DNA from: Desarmillaria ectypa
Lineage: Eukaryota; Basidiomycota; Agaricomycetes; Agaricales; Physalacriaceae
Direction of reading: 5' to 3'
Length of the DNA: 64,000 nucleotides
Assembly (NCBI GenBank): GCA_030407005.1
Contig: JAUDYN010000002.1
Span: 4,278,001 to 4,342,000, forward strand
The notes under the pieces were generated by a model. That model made no database searches, was not told where the DNA came from, and worked only from the letters and a program-made list of their open reading frames with translations. The position numbers and the translations under genes were made by a program. Each line of letters opens with the position of its first letter. The first letter of the stretch is position 1. Below are positions 23,437 through 36,537 of the stretch, one piece after another.

Positions 23437-25961
23437 GCATGTACATGTCGGCGAATCAGAGGACATGGGACGTTGATTTGTATACTTTTGTTGCGATAAT
23501 GGTGTTGAGCATTCAATAGAATCTAGCCTTACATTGCTCAAATAGATTGGGACGCAGTTCAAGAGAAGAGAGAGGGCAAGATGTCCCGGTGTAAGGGAGA
23601 TGACCTTCAATGGCAATATCACAAACTCGTCCTCGAAGGTTGTCGAGTCGACCGAGTGGTATCTGATGGCCTTCTGCTTTATAGAGATGATCATAGGGTC
23701 TAATACCATCCCGTCCAGGCCCTCAGGGTCGACCTTATCTTAACATAGGAGACACTCTTCACGAGCTTCTATTCTGTAAAATTGTCTTCTCTAGATGTGA
23801 ATTCAATTATGACAGCTCTCTGTTCTCCCTTAAAGCTTGGGACCGCTTAATTCAGATGGATTGTTTATCAGTCGGATTCAATCCGACTCCGGGTCGCTTC
23901 TGATTAAACACATCTTTCACTGTCCTGTGATAAAATCACAACATAGCAGCTTGATGATTTGGAGTAATGAACTGGTTCATGGAACTATCTTAAAGATGGA
24001 TTTCGAATCTGGAAAACTAGAATACTATTATTTTAGATGTCCTATCCTGGCTTATGATATGGTCTATTTTATGTAAGGCCATGATTTGCATCCTCAGATC
24101 TATGTACATTAATTACACTCGGCGGGGCGTAAAGTTCTTCTCAAAGTGATTAATCGTAGCGGGCTGAGGCTCATCGGTAGGCGCGATAGCGTCCGCATTG
24201 CTGTCCCTTCCTTCGTCCGTCCATTTTTTCCACGACTGAAGACCACTCAGCGCGTATCTTCACTTACATACAATTAGTCCCTTCTATCTCTGTTATTGAA
24301 TAATTCTTACGTCTTCCGAAGGACTTCTCAACATATTTACATCTTACCCAGACTTATCACTCTAGGCTATATGGCTCGGAGCCGGTATTCTGATGAGCTT
24401 GTGTCTGAAAATCACAGAACAGATAATTTATCGTCATAGGAATTGTAGGTCTAACCAATGGAGGAAGAGAGGATGAGGCCCATGACTCCTTTCTTGATGA
24501 ATGCTCCACGATGCCTTATCTCGAGGATACTTGAACGACGCGTCATTTTGACAGCTGCATATGAAGTACATCATGGGGTTGAATTGTTCCTGTCGATGAT
24601 ATTTCGGGAGATATTTCACGCGGCTCCCATCCATCCCTTGCTGCGGTCGTGTTATCTCTGACGCGGATTCGATGATTCATCATAAGGGAGACTCGGAGAA
24701 GACCTTTTTTGCTTATCTAAAAGGCCGTGGGGTGTTTCCTTGAGGAAAAATGGAAGCATAACGTTGTCAGAGGCGGTGGCACTACGGAAAAAATCGTTCG
24801 GCCATCAACACATGTGTGTAGAGAAGTGCAATGAAATTGATGACTTCGGTTGTGGAATCTGAAAGAGAAAATAGATGCCATAACGGTAGGGTCGTTGACT
24901 TCGGCTTGGAATGTACTGCACGTGGAAGCGGAACGAAGGAAATCGATAGAAGAGCTACGGATAGTAAGAGCAGGAGGCTGCATTGACTCGTAGGAAAGAA
25001 GCTTCAACATTTCACTCTAGTGCTCCCGAGGAACATTTTCTTGCAGTCTAGGACTAGTCGCCGAATGCCGAATGCAATTGCAGTATCCCTTATGTAATGG
25101 ATCAGAAAAAAATGACATCGTTCTTGCTTTGCGGTGAACGAGTTAGTACTGGGAAAGTGAGCGTAGGATGTGAAAGCTGTCGTTATAGTGCCTTTTTATA
25201 TTCCCAGAAGATAGTCAGAACCTAGAAATAAGCATAAAAGAAAGCGGAGTGCCCGACATAAGCATCGAGCGAAGATATGGTGACAGCGAAGTGAATTCGC
25301 ATCAACAATGGCAATTTCAAGGTTATGACAACCTGAGGGTCATCAAACCCCGGCGTCATAGCGAGGCCATCCATTGAGAATCTTTCATGGCCCTGTTAAG
25401 TATTACATAGAAGTGACAGTATTAACAGCAAGAACTAGGGATTACGCACCGGTGTTAAACGAGCCTAGAATCAAGTTCAAACAGCGGCCGAATTCTAGTG
25501 AATCGTTATTCTTCCTGTGCACCTTGCTGATTAATATGCATAGGGGAGGTCGAGACAGTAGGTAACGGTAGCGGCGCAGTCAGGACAGGATGATCCGCTT
25601 GGGGTCGGGACATGGTCGGACTTCGGAGTGGTAAAATCCTATCCGTTAACATGGTTTGTTTGGTCAAGTTCATGCCATTGCCAAACAATCCTCATCGTTC
25701 AGAGGGTCACGGAGATTCTTCAGTAACGCGACCAAGGAGGCAGCACTCCGCAGTCCTCGAGAATAAACTGCTACTTTCGTTCATCATCTTACATCAAAAT
25801 TTCCAAAGCGAATTGGGTTCTGAGTCCGTGCCAGGACAAGATTTCGACTCATTTAAAGTTTTGACGATACCAAGGCGTCATGTGCGTTGAAACCCCCACG
25901 ACACTTCTAATTCTTGTCAACCACCTTCCATCATACTTAGCAGCGATATCCCGTCATAGCC
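23437..25961. other. Intergenic, no supported gene
   Basis: About 2.5 kb with only short frames in all phases. None has a domain, a signal peptide or a convincing exon partner. Confidence 0.5.
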
Positions 25962-26723
25962 ATGCTAGAAAATATTAGATACCAACTTTGTCCCAGACTC
26001 TTTATTAAACTTTGGGAGGAAATAATTGACGAGATCGCCCGTGACGCCGACACGCCCTCGGATTCTTTATCATCCAACAAGTTTACCCCCCGAACTTCAC
26101 AAACACTTATTCGCCCAAGGCGAGTCGACTTGGGACGATGCAGTCTCGTTTTCAGGTCCTGGCTCTTGCACTCCCAGTACCATCTGTTTCGAACCATCAC
26201 TCTCAAGTTGATTCTCACTTAGCTTCTTGATATGGGGATTACGGATCTTCTCTTCCACCAAGACTCGAAAACCAAATATTCGATCCGATATCTCAGGATA
26301 GAAACCGAGCGTCACGAGGACGGGGACACTCTAATGAAGTACCTACCTGGTGTGCGCAACCTCGAGCTGAGCTCGGCCGATATATCTCTAGGCAGTCACT
26401 TATCCTTTCACGCCATTACACGACTTTTTCTATATCTATGCCTTTTATCCTCTTCTGAAGCATTTGTCCAGTTTATCGGCCTACATGTGTCGTTGAATGC
26501 GCTCAAGATCGAGCCAGTCTTTTTCCTTCCAGCAGGAGTGTGCGAGACTCCTTCTAGAGATCTCCCAGTCGGTGGAAAAATCAGTACGTTTTGGGTTATG
26601 CACCAGGAGGATGGGAGTGCGGCCGATAAATGGACGAGGAACACGAAGGCTTTATTCGTTAAGCGAAGTCGGGCGAAGGTCGATATGAGAACATGTGAGG
26701 ATTACTTTTATGATATTTTGTAA
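25962..26723 (+). pseudogene. F-box protein gene interrupted by an in-frame stop
   Basis: The first 86 codons carry a degraded F-box of the Agaricomycete type: LWEEIIDEIARD (helix 1), then LGRCSLVFRSWLLHSQYHLFRTITL, the usual 'CSLV.RSW....R.HLFR.I.L' block. TAG follows at 26220-26222, and the same frame is open again from 26232 to TAA about 26723, where a short leucine-rich stretch (LPGVRNLELSSADISLG) resembles the domain after the F-box. No GT donor lies between the two parts, so the TAG cannot be spliced out simply. The 163-codon second part is also shorter than usual for these proteins. F-box proteins recruit substrates to SCF ubiquitin ligases; this copy is probably inactive. Confidence 0.55.
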
Positions 26724-26895
26724 ACTTCGTGTGACCTTCCTAGTATTCTATCAGACTTGTTTATTTATTGTAAAAATGGAGTTTCAAATGAGAATAAAAA
26801 ATAGTGTGGTATATGATACATTGGATGGTATCATTCAAATGATGCACAGAGACAATAAAAAAGGCTAAGCATTGGATGTCCGGAAGCAGAGAGAT

Positions 26896-28031
26896 TTAAG
26901 ACAAAGGAAATGATTCAGTAGCGTGTATGTTTTGCTGGAAGTTGAATTCGAGTAATGACTGATCGAAGGACGAAAGAGGGCATGGTGACAGGCCGGAATC
27001 AAAGAGAAGTGGGCTTGGCAGTGGCTCGGTCCTCGACAAGGACAAGAGGGAGAAATCCCCAGTCAATGAATAGTCAATTGGTGTGGGGAAAAGGGGGTCG
27101 AGGGCGATATCCGTGGTGTCAAGTGCCGGCTGACCGGGGTAGGTGGATGACATATCATCCAAGGAGAGGTTCGATGTCAACAAATGGCTGAAATCAAAAG
27201 CCGAAAGCTGTTGTTCCTCAACGAACGATGTCAATCTCGATGAGACTGAATCATCTGAGGATGCAGGTGATGCTGCATGGAAAGAGGAGTTGAAGGGAAA
27301 TGGATTAATAGCACCAAGGTCGGAGCTCATAGAATATAGCCATTGCTCCATCTCATCGAGGTCGAGGCTCTCTACGCTCGAGACAATACTTTGAGGATTG
27401 CTTTGATTTTCAGCGAACATAGGTGAGGTAGGGTGGGTGTCAGGGGAGTAAGGGTCCTGGGAAGCATCTGACAGTGAAATGAGTTGTTTGGGGAACCAAG
27501 CCTCGAGAGCCGGCTGGGGAGACACCGCGAAGGGGATGAAACCTTCCAGTTGAAAACCAGTGTCAACAGCGGGAAGGAGCTGTTTCGGTTGGAATACTGT
27601 ATGCATGACAGTATTAAGAGAACGATGTTTGTGGCATTTGCTGAAGAAGGCTTACGGTCAGTGGGATACATAGAAATATCACAGAGGAAACTAACTGTTT
27701 GGCGCGGATGTGAGAGTCAAGATTGGGTTTCTGCCACATGCGCACGGGACAGTAAGGGCATTGATGTTTGTGGCTGAGAAACGGATAGATACATTAAAGG
27801 AACTTCGAATGAGGGGGAAAAATACGTACCTCTCGCCATCTGGGAGGTGGGTCTTCGAGTGGCGGCTGAGGCCAGTCGCATCGGCATATACCTTGAGGCA
27901 AACTTGGCATTGTACGTTCTTCTGAACAAGAGAGAAGATTATATCAGTGTCAGAACAATCGGGTGCCACTCGGGCTTAATATAGAAGGGAAATGTACCCA
28001 CTTTAGATTTCTTGGAGGGAGTCCGAGGCAT
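26896..28031 (-). CDS. C2H2 zinc-finger protein, probable transcription factor
   Basis: Four minus-strand exons (28031-28002, 27921-27830, 27773-27696, 27640-26896) give 314 residues. It begins MPRTPSKKSK, followed at once by a first C2H2 finger (CQVCLKVYADATGLSRHSKTH) and, over a splice junction, a second finger (CPYCPVRMWQKPNLDSHIRAKH, the last His completed by the next exon). The remaining about 240 residues are Ser/Pro/Leu-rich with acidic-hydrophobic clusters (SSVESLDLDEMEQWLYSMSS; DFSLLSLS), resembling an activation domain. Two N-terminal fingers plus a disordered C-terminus suggest a DNA-binding regulator; targets are unknown. All three introns are GT-AG and the frame is intact. Confidence 0.75.
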
Positions 28032-28761
28032 GTTGTTCAAGAATGGGTAGGGTGAGGGAGGGACGGACTAGTAGAATGTGAGAGCGAAGGGAAGCTGAGA
28101 GGGATGGAGCAAAACATGCTGGGACACCCCGCCTTATATTAGTTTTCGAGGTAGGGGGAATTGGTTGTCGGGATATTGACTTTTATGGACAGACTTGCTC
28201 GTTGGGTATATGGGCTGGACAATGCTTGACAGGATGTGGCTTTTATGGCTATTGGTCGTAGTCAATCGTTTACCAATTGTTGAGATTAGCCATTTTGAGT
28301 AATTATGTGGTGGTGCTTTGACCATCTGAGTGGCAAGAAGTAGCAACCGGAGAGAGGTGATGATATTCTGAGAAAGAACCATCAGTTTATTTGTTGAGCA
28401 AGAAATTTGGAGAGTAGCATGTTTCTTTAAGCAGTTATTATGTCCTGCTGTACTATAGTATGAATATACTCTAGACAGTCGTTGCTACATATCGTGTCTG
28501 TAAACAAAAGAGAAATCGGCGGCCCGGACAAAAATAAATTTGACTTCCGGCGCTGTTGGGAACCTGGCACACGATATTTGATGATATATATAAGGAAACT
28601 TTCAGAAATACAAAAATCAGAAGGAATAAAAAATAGAAACGTCTACAACTTTGAGTTACTGTTTCAGCTAAGTTCCAGCAGATTTTTGGCGGATTTGCTC
28701 CGGATACGATGGTTCGTACTTGATAAAACCCAGTCTGGTCTGATATGATCTGAGGTATATA

Positions 28762-28780
28762 AATTATTATTATTATTATT
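28762..28780. repeat. (ATT)n microsatellite
   Basis: Six uninterrupted ATT units. Confidence 0.9.
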
Positions 28781-28913
28781 CAGTCCGAAGTTGCTCATGA
28801 TACTTGGAATAATCAGACGAAATTTGAGCTTGAATGTTGAAACTAAGAGCATGCATGCTGAGTCAGCGCGCCCTATCCCAAACTGGTACGTCGAATATCG
28901 AAGTCACAGTCAC

Positions 28914-28931
28914 AACACACACACACACACC
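28914..28931. repeat. (AC)n microsatellite
   Basis: Nine uninterrupted AC units within 'cacaacac...accat'. Confidence 0.9.
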
Positions 28932-30245
28932 ATCTTAGAATCCTGCCAACACACATATATGCACAAGGTATGTTATATTTTCTATCTCTCTTCACGATGG
29001 ATGATCATTTGTTTGCATTACGCAGGCAGAATAATTATATGTTCACTGGGAAGGAGGCGAGGATTAAGTGAGGAAGTAGGCAGTGTTATGACCGAGCGAA
29101 AATGATCCGTTTTTTAGTTCTAGAAATATAGCACCTTTCTAGAATCACCTGCCAGAATTTTGCTGCTATGCTGCGGTTTACACGATGTTTCGGCTTTTAT
29201 ATCGCTACCAAGAATACACATCATTTGACTTGGCGTCGGGGACGACTCCAAAGAGTACGATGGGGGACCAAGCTTACATCAAGACCAAACCCTTGCTATA
29301 CTCTCGAACATTGGAAAATCAGACAAAGTGCATTCTACTTCTCCCTGGACATACTATATTCTCACTGACAACAAAGGCACCAAGCTACAGCACTACCTAG
29401 ATAAGGCGTGATCATAGTTATTTGTGACGCTACCAGCCTTGTGCATCCACCATTCATACAATGGTTCATGGTACTCTGAGGCAAGCTTTTGTCCATCTTG
29501 AGAAACACCTCATCCAGTAACCCTAACCTCCAGACTCGTTGCCAAACCTCAGCTCTCCGTAGAAATGGGTTGATTGCAAAATTCTTCCTAGGTGGTGTTA
29601 TGACAGGAAGAAACAGCAGTTCAGGGTGCGTTGAGTAGACGCTGATGTAGTTTGGAGAAGATAGCGAGAAACCAAGATTCGACGGGGATGAGAGTCATAC
29701 TTGGAAACTGGTCAGAGGACGTGTACGTTAGCCACTTTATCTGAGAATCTCATCGGTCGTATCCGGCCTTCCATAGAATATGCCAAAGAAGGATGGTCCT
29801 GCTACCTATCTACGTTACCATCATTCCGGACCATACACAAAAATAGAGACTGTCGATTGGCTTCATGTTGACCCGATCGTCAACGACTTTTTTACCGTTT
29901 TTTTTTTTGCATTTCTCATGGTCGCATGGACCGACGTTTTTGCGCGCCTATATTTCTCCGCCCCATCATTCTCCGTTTGATGCATAGACCTTAGCGCCTC
30001 AGGTTCCGTCCTCGGACCGCTTTTTCTGGTGTCAATCATTCAACTCTTTGTGCGCTTCGGGGTTTAGCCTTGATGCACCAATTCGTATCTGAAATGTTAT
30101 TTTCGCCGAAGGTAAAATACCGGACATTTAATGGGCTCGCATTGTTCGTTGCGATGGGCAACCCACTTGACAATATTTTCCGTTAGCTCTCGGACTTGTT
30201 TCCTTAACTTAGCTCGTAGCCCGGATAAACGAGTTCGGAAACCGA

Positions 30246-30255
30246 TATATATTTA
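30246..30255 (+). promoter_or_regulatory. Probable TATA box of the xylanase gene
   Basis: 'atatatattt' lies about 50 bp before the xylanase ATG, followed by 'aaggtcttctg'. Position and composition fit a core promoter. No experimental support. Confidence 0.45.
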
Positions 30256-30299
30256 AGGTCTTCTGTTCTGGCCGCAAAAAAACATTCCTCTTGATCCTC

Positions 30300-32027
<1,728 letters not shown>

Positions 32028-32691
32028 ACACTTGCCCAATTCTTTTAGATCTATGACAGTTTATTGTTTGTTATTACTACTATCCATCGCGAGTCCAGGT
32101 TACTGTCGGCCGGAATTCCAATCAGGGTCCTGGGCCGGGATTTGCTTTCGATCCATTCCTCCACTGCTATATCTTTCTCTGATGCTGGATCATTTCCTTC
32201 ATTTGACTTTTATCCTCCTTATCAAGTCCTTGGAATCGATTTTGTAAGATCTGTTTCATTCTCAACCGTGCACTCATGTTTCTGATTTGGAGCTGCATCG
32301 GCCGTTTATGTCCGACTCGCGTCCTCAAGGTATGGTCGGCGCCATTATCGATGAAGTCAAGGATTAAGCCTTGACGTGTCGTTCCTCCATCCCCCCAAAC
32401 CATGTCCATTGATTCATGTTGACTGAACTTTCAAGCCACAAGCCATGCAGAAAGATCATGGCGATCATTAGCAAAAACTCTGTACATAACTGGAGAAGCT
32501 GTTCATCTATTCCACAAACTGTGGCTGATAGCGCACTTTGACATAAATGTTTATCTTCAGCTGTGCAAGCTATAGTATATGATGCCCCAAGAATGTGGCA
32601 TGGATCTCCAATGACAATTGCACTCTCACTATTTGCTGGATGAAACAAGAGACCTCTAAGTCTGTGCAACATGATAAGATAATGTGGAATG
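32028..32691. other. Boundary between gene-bearing and transposon DNA
   Basis: CpG dinucleotides are common up to about 32390 and almost absent afterwards. No gene was recognised. Confidence 0.5.
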
Positions 32692-32917
32692 GTGTAAGGC
32701 TGGAAAACTCTCTGGTGAGAGAATTACAGTTTGCTTTCACAAGATCTTTTGTATACAGTAAGTATACAAGGAGGTACAAGAACCACCAGCATCAGATTGG
32801 TATGGATCCACTTCTGATAGTGGAGAAGAGTGAAAGAGTGGGACTCAACATCCTTTCAAGAGATATGTACTTTGAGAGCAAGTTCTGAGTGATAGCAACA
32901 AGATTGCATGCTGTCTG
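32692..32917 (+). repeat. Transposon-derived repeat, related to 54521-54746
   Basis: Shares long identical runs with 54521-54746 in the same orientation (for example 'gtgagagaattacagtttgc' and 'gaagagtgaaagagtggg' against 'gataagagtgaaagagtggg'). The partner lies upstream of a minus-strand gag-like frame, so this may be untranslated or leader DNA of that element. Here it is cut off by the terminal repeat starting at 32919. Confidence 0.6.
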
Positions 32918-32918
32918 C

Positions 32919-33640
32919 TGATGTGCTTGGTAATGGCGAGTGACAAAAGAATTAGGGAATGGCAATGAACACCAATCACACTAAACCTCTTACTACTCTA
33001 CACTTAATCACCAATATTGAATTCAGGTGGTTTTGAGTATGATGGAAGCACTCTGCAGACTTCAATAATCAAGTACAGTTGTCTTAAAGATGTTTTATTC
33101 TTTACTAGTGAGTTATACAAAGTACTACTCATACTAGCAGGGTTGGTAAGACACAATTGCATAAAGAGTGACTTGGTTTGAGCTACTGCACTCATTCTGA
33201 CTGAAACTGCTTCAGACTGGTGGCACTCTTGGCCCTATACTGCTTCCTACAAGTGATAAACACTTGACTAGCTGCACTAGTGGCACTCTTGGCCTAAGAA
33301 TAATACTATAAATCCAAGAACTTTGCTTGAACTAACTTCAAAACACTCTGGACCTTTGCAGGACACAATAGTGATTCTAAGAGACTTCAATTCAATGCAA
33401 TACTATGGGTGACTTGGCGACTATTAATCACTTTGTCAAGGGTAAGCACAAAAGCCTTTAGTTGGGGACACCAGTTACTACCAGTGAGGGCTCAACTGTG
33501 GGGATGGCTTGCCTGCTTTGCATGAGTGCCCATCCTCCTACTTATATACTACTGAGACAGAACTATAAATATCATCTGAGTATAGGGTATATTGGTAAGG
33601 ATTTCTTGGCTAGTCATGAATAATAGTGAATAATCAGGTT
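32919..33640 (-). repeat. Truncated copy of the 1.3-kb TGATRTGC terminal repeat (copy A)
   Basis: Begins TGATGTGCTTGGTAA and is the reverse complement of the right part of 35249-36537, up to about 33640 where similarity stops. Compared with that copy it has lost CpG: where the other copy reads GGCGGTTTCGAGTACGATGG in this orientation, this one reads GGTGGTTTTGAGTATGATGG. It faces 35249-36537 as an inverted repeat. Confidence 0.75.
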
Positions 33641-35248
33641 TAGAAGTAGTTTACACAAGGGTAATCATTGAGTGAGTACCCACATACCAATGCTCACCCT
33701 CTCCCCTCATGTGTCTCTTCCTCTCAGGCTGAAAGCAAGACACAAATCCTCTCTGCCTTTCACATTAGCAAGGCCACAAGTGAGAAGGATGATGTGCATG
33801 AATCATTGCTATACCAATGCTTCCCACATCCCCCTCACTCTCCATCTAACTCAGGTTGCAAGTGAGTCTATATTCTCTCCACTTCTGAGGCTGCAAGTGA
33901 GGAGAATATAAGTGAGTCAAACTCCTGCTCTTATCTTGACAGCACTCAGTAACTCCCACCAGACAGATTGCAAGCAGAGTCAGAGCATATTTGATTTAGT
34001 GAAGACACCTGATGAGCAGGGGAAAACGGAGAGACCAGCCTCTCTCCATTGCAGCCCCACCATCTCACCAGGTATGATCTAATATTCTCTCTCTGTTGCT
34101 TAGTTCTCATTGCCTTGGTAGTTTATGTCTTTACTTGAATATTGGTTATATCCCATATTTAAAAGACTCAATTTCACATGTCTCATAGCCCCCTAGCAGA
34201 TGGACAAACTGCTCAACAGACCAATAGACAGCCATGGAGGCCATGGGAGGAGAACAGGAGGGAAGACCCTCATGCAGAGATTCAAGCCAATGCCCAATGA
34301 GAGCTACAGCAATACATCCAACAGTTCATTGATGGGACTATCAGCAAGGATGTGGCTGCAGCCCAAATCACCCTGCACCTTCACCAAGTCTGTACCTGCC
34401 ACAGATTCCTGGATGACCCTGTACAACTTGACTCCCATGAGAGGCAAGTCACTGATGCAGTAGCTTGGGGTCATCATATCCAAGGATCTGACAGTGAGAG
34501 TGAGGACCTTGCAGGAGAGGCTCACAGACAAGATGGCCATCACAATGGACAGCAAAGCAGTAGGGAGCACTCACATCAGAGAAGGAGACAGTCATTCTCC
34601 CCTAGTTGAGACCAAAGGTATCATAAGAATGGGAGGTGATGAGGTTGGACCCCTCATTCCCACACTCAGAGCTTGTCCAGCTCTGAAGAGAACTCTGATG
34701 GACAGGATGAAGATTGCACCAACAAACACCCAGAACTTGACCATAGCTTGCTCAGCTGGGAAGTCAAACATATCCTCACCAATGCTACACTTTCTGAGGA
34801 ACACAGATATGTTCAGAAGTGACTCAAAAACTATTCTTAAAATCCCAGAGAAGCCTTCTGCATCCTCTTCAACATGTTCAACAGACCTACATTCATAGAC
34901 ACTGGCTACAAGTCAATCCTGGCTAGCACTGCCATCAACTTTGACAAGATACTCAGCAATTTCCACTCCACTGAAATTACCAGCACATCTTCCCACATGC
35001 TCACAACTGCACTCATCCTTCAATTACCATCCACCAAGCCAGCCACCAAGGTCAAGAACTATGGTCAGTGGATCCAAGTGTGGAACCTGTTCAAGAAAGC
35101 AGTTGCTTATATATTCAGGGGAAGAGAGGCAGAACTCCACACTTGCTACAAGTACATCAATGACCTTTTCTCAGTCTATGATGTGTTGATGCATGAGTGA
35201 GTCATCGCATATGATAGAGCAATCTGGAACTTTATCACAATGCACCAA
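33641..35248 (+). pseudogene. Degraded gag-like retroelement reading frame
   Basis: Between the two inverted terminal repeats. From about 34150 a broken frame can be followed: WRPWEENRREDPHAEIQ, later HILTNATLSEEHRYVQ, then the longest part (34874-35200) TKVKNYGQWIQVWNLFKKAVAYIFRG... ending VLMHE, after which TGA and then VIAYDRAIWNFITMHQ follow in frame. The helical, Trp-rich pattern 'W..W...F..A..YIF..R..EL..Y..YI' resembles gag-like proteins of Agaricomycete retroelements. No reverse transcriptase or zinc knuckle is present. Several stops are TGA or TAG in otherwise readable stretches. Confidence 0.5.
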
Positions 35249-36537
35249 TGATATGCCATCTACACATTCACACCTAGATTTTGCGATTTTGTAACAATAC
35301 TATTGCACATCTATCCTATACTAGTGATACATAGAGGACTATAGCTGAGGCTTCGAGCTGATAGTTAAAAGCAGTAAGCAACTGGTAGAGCCAGGACTTA
35401 GATGCAACACCATTAGTGGGTTAAATCTACCAGCCGGCCAGACTAGTAACTCAAATGCTAGCAGGACTAAGTGAAATACAGCCACTAGCAAATGAAGGAT
35501 GCTACTAGCACACCAAAACCAGGAGCAGAGTACACAGATCTCGTGAAGTTCTGTCACTAGCAGCCCAGACTGGGCATAAACACCTAAGTCAGGATAACTA
35601 GTCACATGGCAATCTTGAAACAGGACTTAGAAATAAATTAGGAATGGATTAACCTTGAGCCCAGATCCGACTATTTTGATATAGATCTCTTATGATCGAT
35701 GCTAGTGGAGCCGGACTGCACCCTCGATCATGATCGGATAGCTGTTACAGGCACCAATATCCAGGTATTCATATAACTGTGTTACTAGGGCATGTAGTTG
35801 GGTGAAGGGTGCGGAAAGACTGACTGTGGAGTCTCTAGACCGAATATTTGAAAAGAGAACAGACTAGACCGACTATTGTGTGATTATTCACCATTATTTG
35901 TGACTAGCCAAGAAATCCTTACCAATATACCCTATACCCAGATGATATTTATAGTTCTGCCTCAGTAGTATATAAGTAGTGGGATGGGCGCTCGTGCAAA
36001 GCAGGCAAGCCATCCCTGCAGTTGAGCTCTCACTGGTAGTAACTGGTGTCCTCAATTAAAGGCTTTTGTGCTTAACCTCGATGCAGTGATTAATAGTCGC
36101 TAAGTCACCAATAGAATTGCATTGAATTGAAGTCCATTAGAGTCACTGTTGTGTCCTGCAAAGGTCCGGAGTGTTTTGAAGTTAGTTCAAGCAAAGTTCT
36201 CGGAGTTATAGTTTATTCTTAGGCCAAGAGCGCCACCAGTCTGAAGCAGTTTCAGTCAGAACGAGTGCAGTAGCTCAAACCAAGTCACTCTTATCCAATT
36301 GTGTCTTACCCACCCCACTAGTACAAGTAGTACTTTGTATAAACTCACTAGTAATGAATAAAACGTCTTAAAGACAATTGTACTTGATTATTGAAGTCTG
36401 CAGAGTGCTTCCATCGTACTCGAAACCGCCTGAATTCAATATTGGTGATTAAGTGTAGAGTAGTAAGAGGTTTAGTGTGATTGGTGTTCATTGCCATTCC
36501 CTAATTCTTTTGTCACTCACCGTAACCAAGCACATCA
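35249..36537 (+). repeat. 1.3-kb TGATRTGC...GCACATCA terminal repeat (copy B)
   Basis: 1289 bp starting TGATATGC and ending GCACATCA, that is TG...CA ends with an 8-bp imperfect inverted repeat, as LTRs have. Copies D (50876-52234) and E (55638-56996) match it over its whole length except for about 70 bp missing here near 36225. It keeps many CpGs, unlike its surroundings, so it is probably young. Its right end abuts the gypsy pol and truncates it. No target duplication flanks it. Confidence 0.8.

Larger units (their letters stand above)
28032..30299. other. Intergenic, divergent promoter region with microsatellites
   Basis: Lies between the divergent C2H2 gene (-) and the xylanase (+), so it should hold both promoters. 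Frames at 29185-29400 and 29780-29980 have no motif. Two microsatellites are listed separately. Confidence 0.5.

Noticed and set aside
30061..30069. A TTTAGCC motif (reverse of GGCTAAA, the XlnR site of ascomycetes) upstream of the xylanase.
   Set aside because: A 7-bp match is weak and clear XlnR orthologues are not established in basidiomycetes.
32919..36537. The A-B inverted repeat as a DNA transposon with long terminal inverted repeats and gag-like DNA as its gene.
   Set aside because: No transposase is present, the arms have unequal length and age, and no target duplication flanks the unit. Kept only as an open question in the findings.
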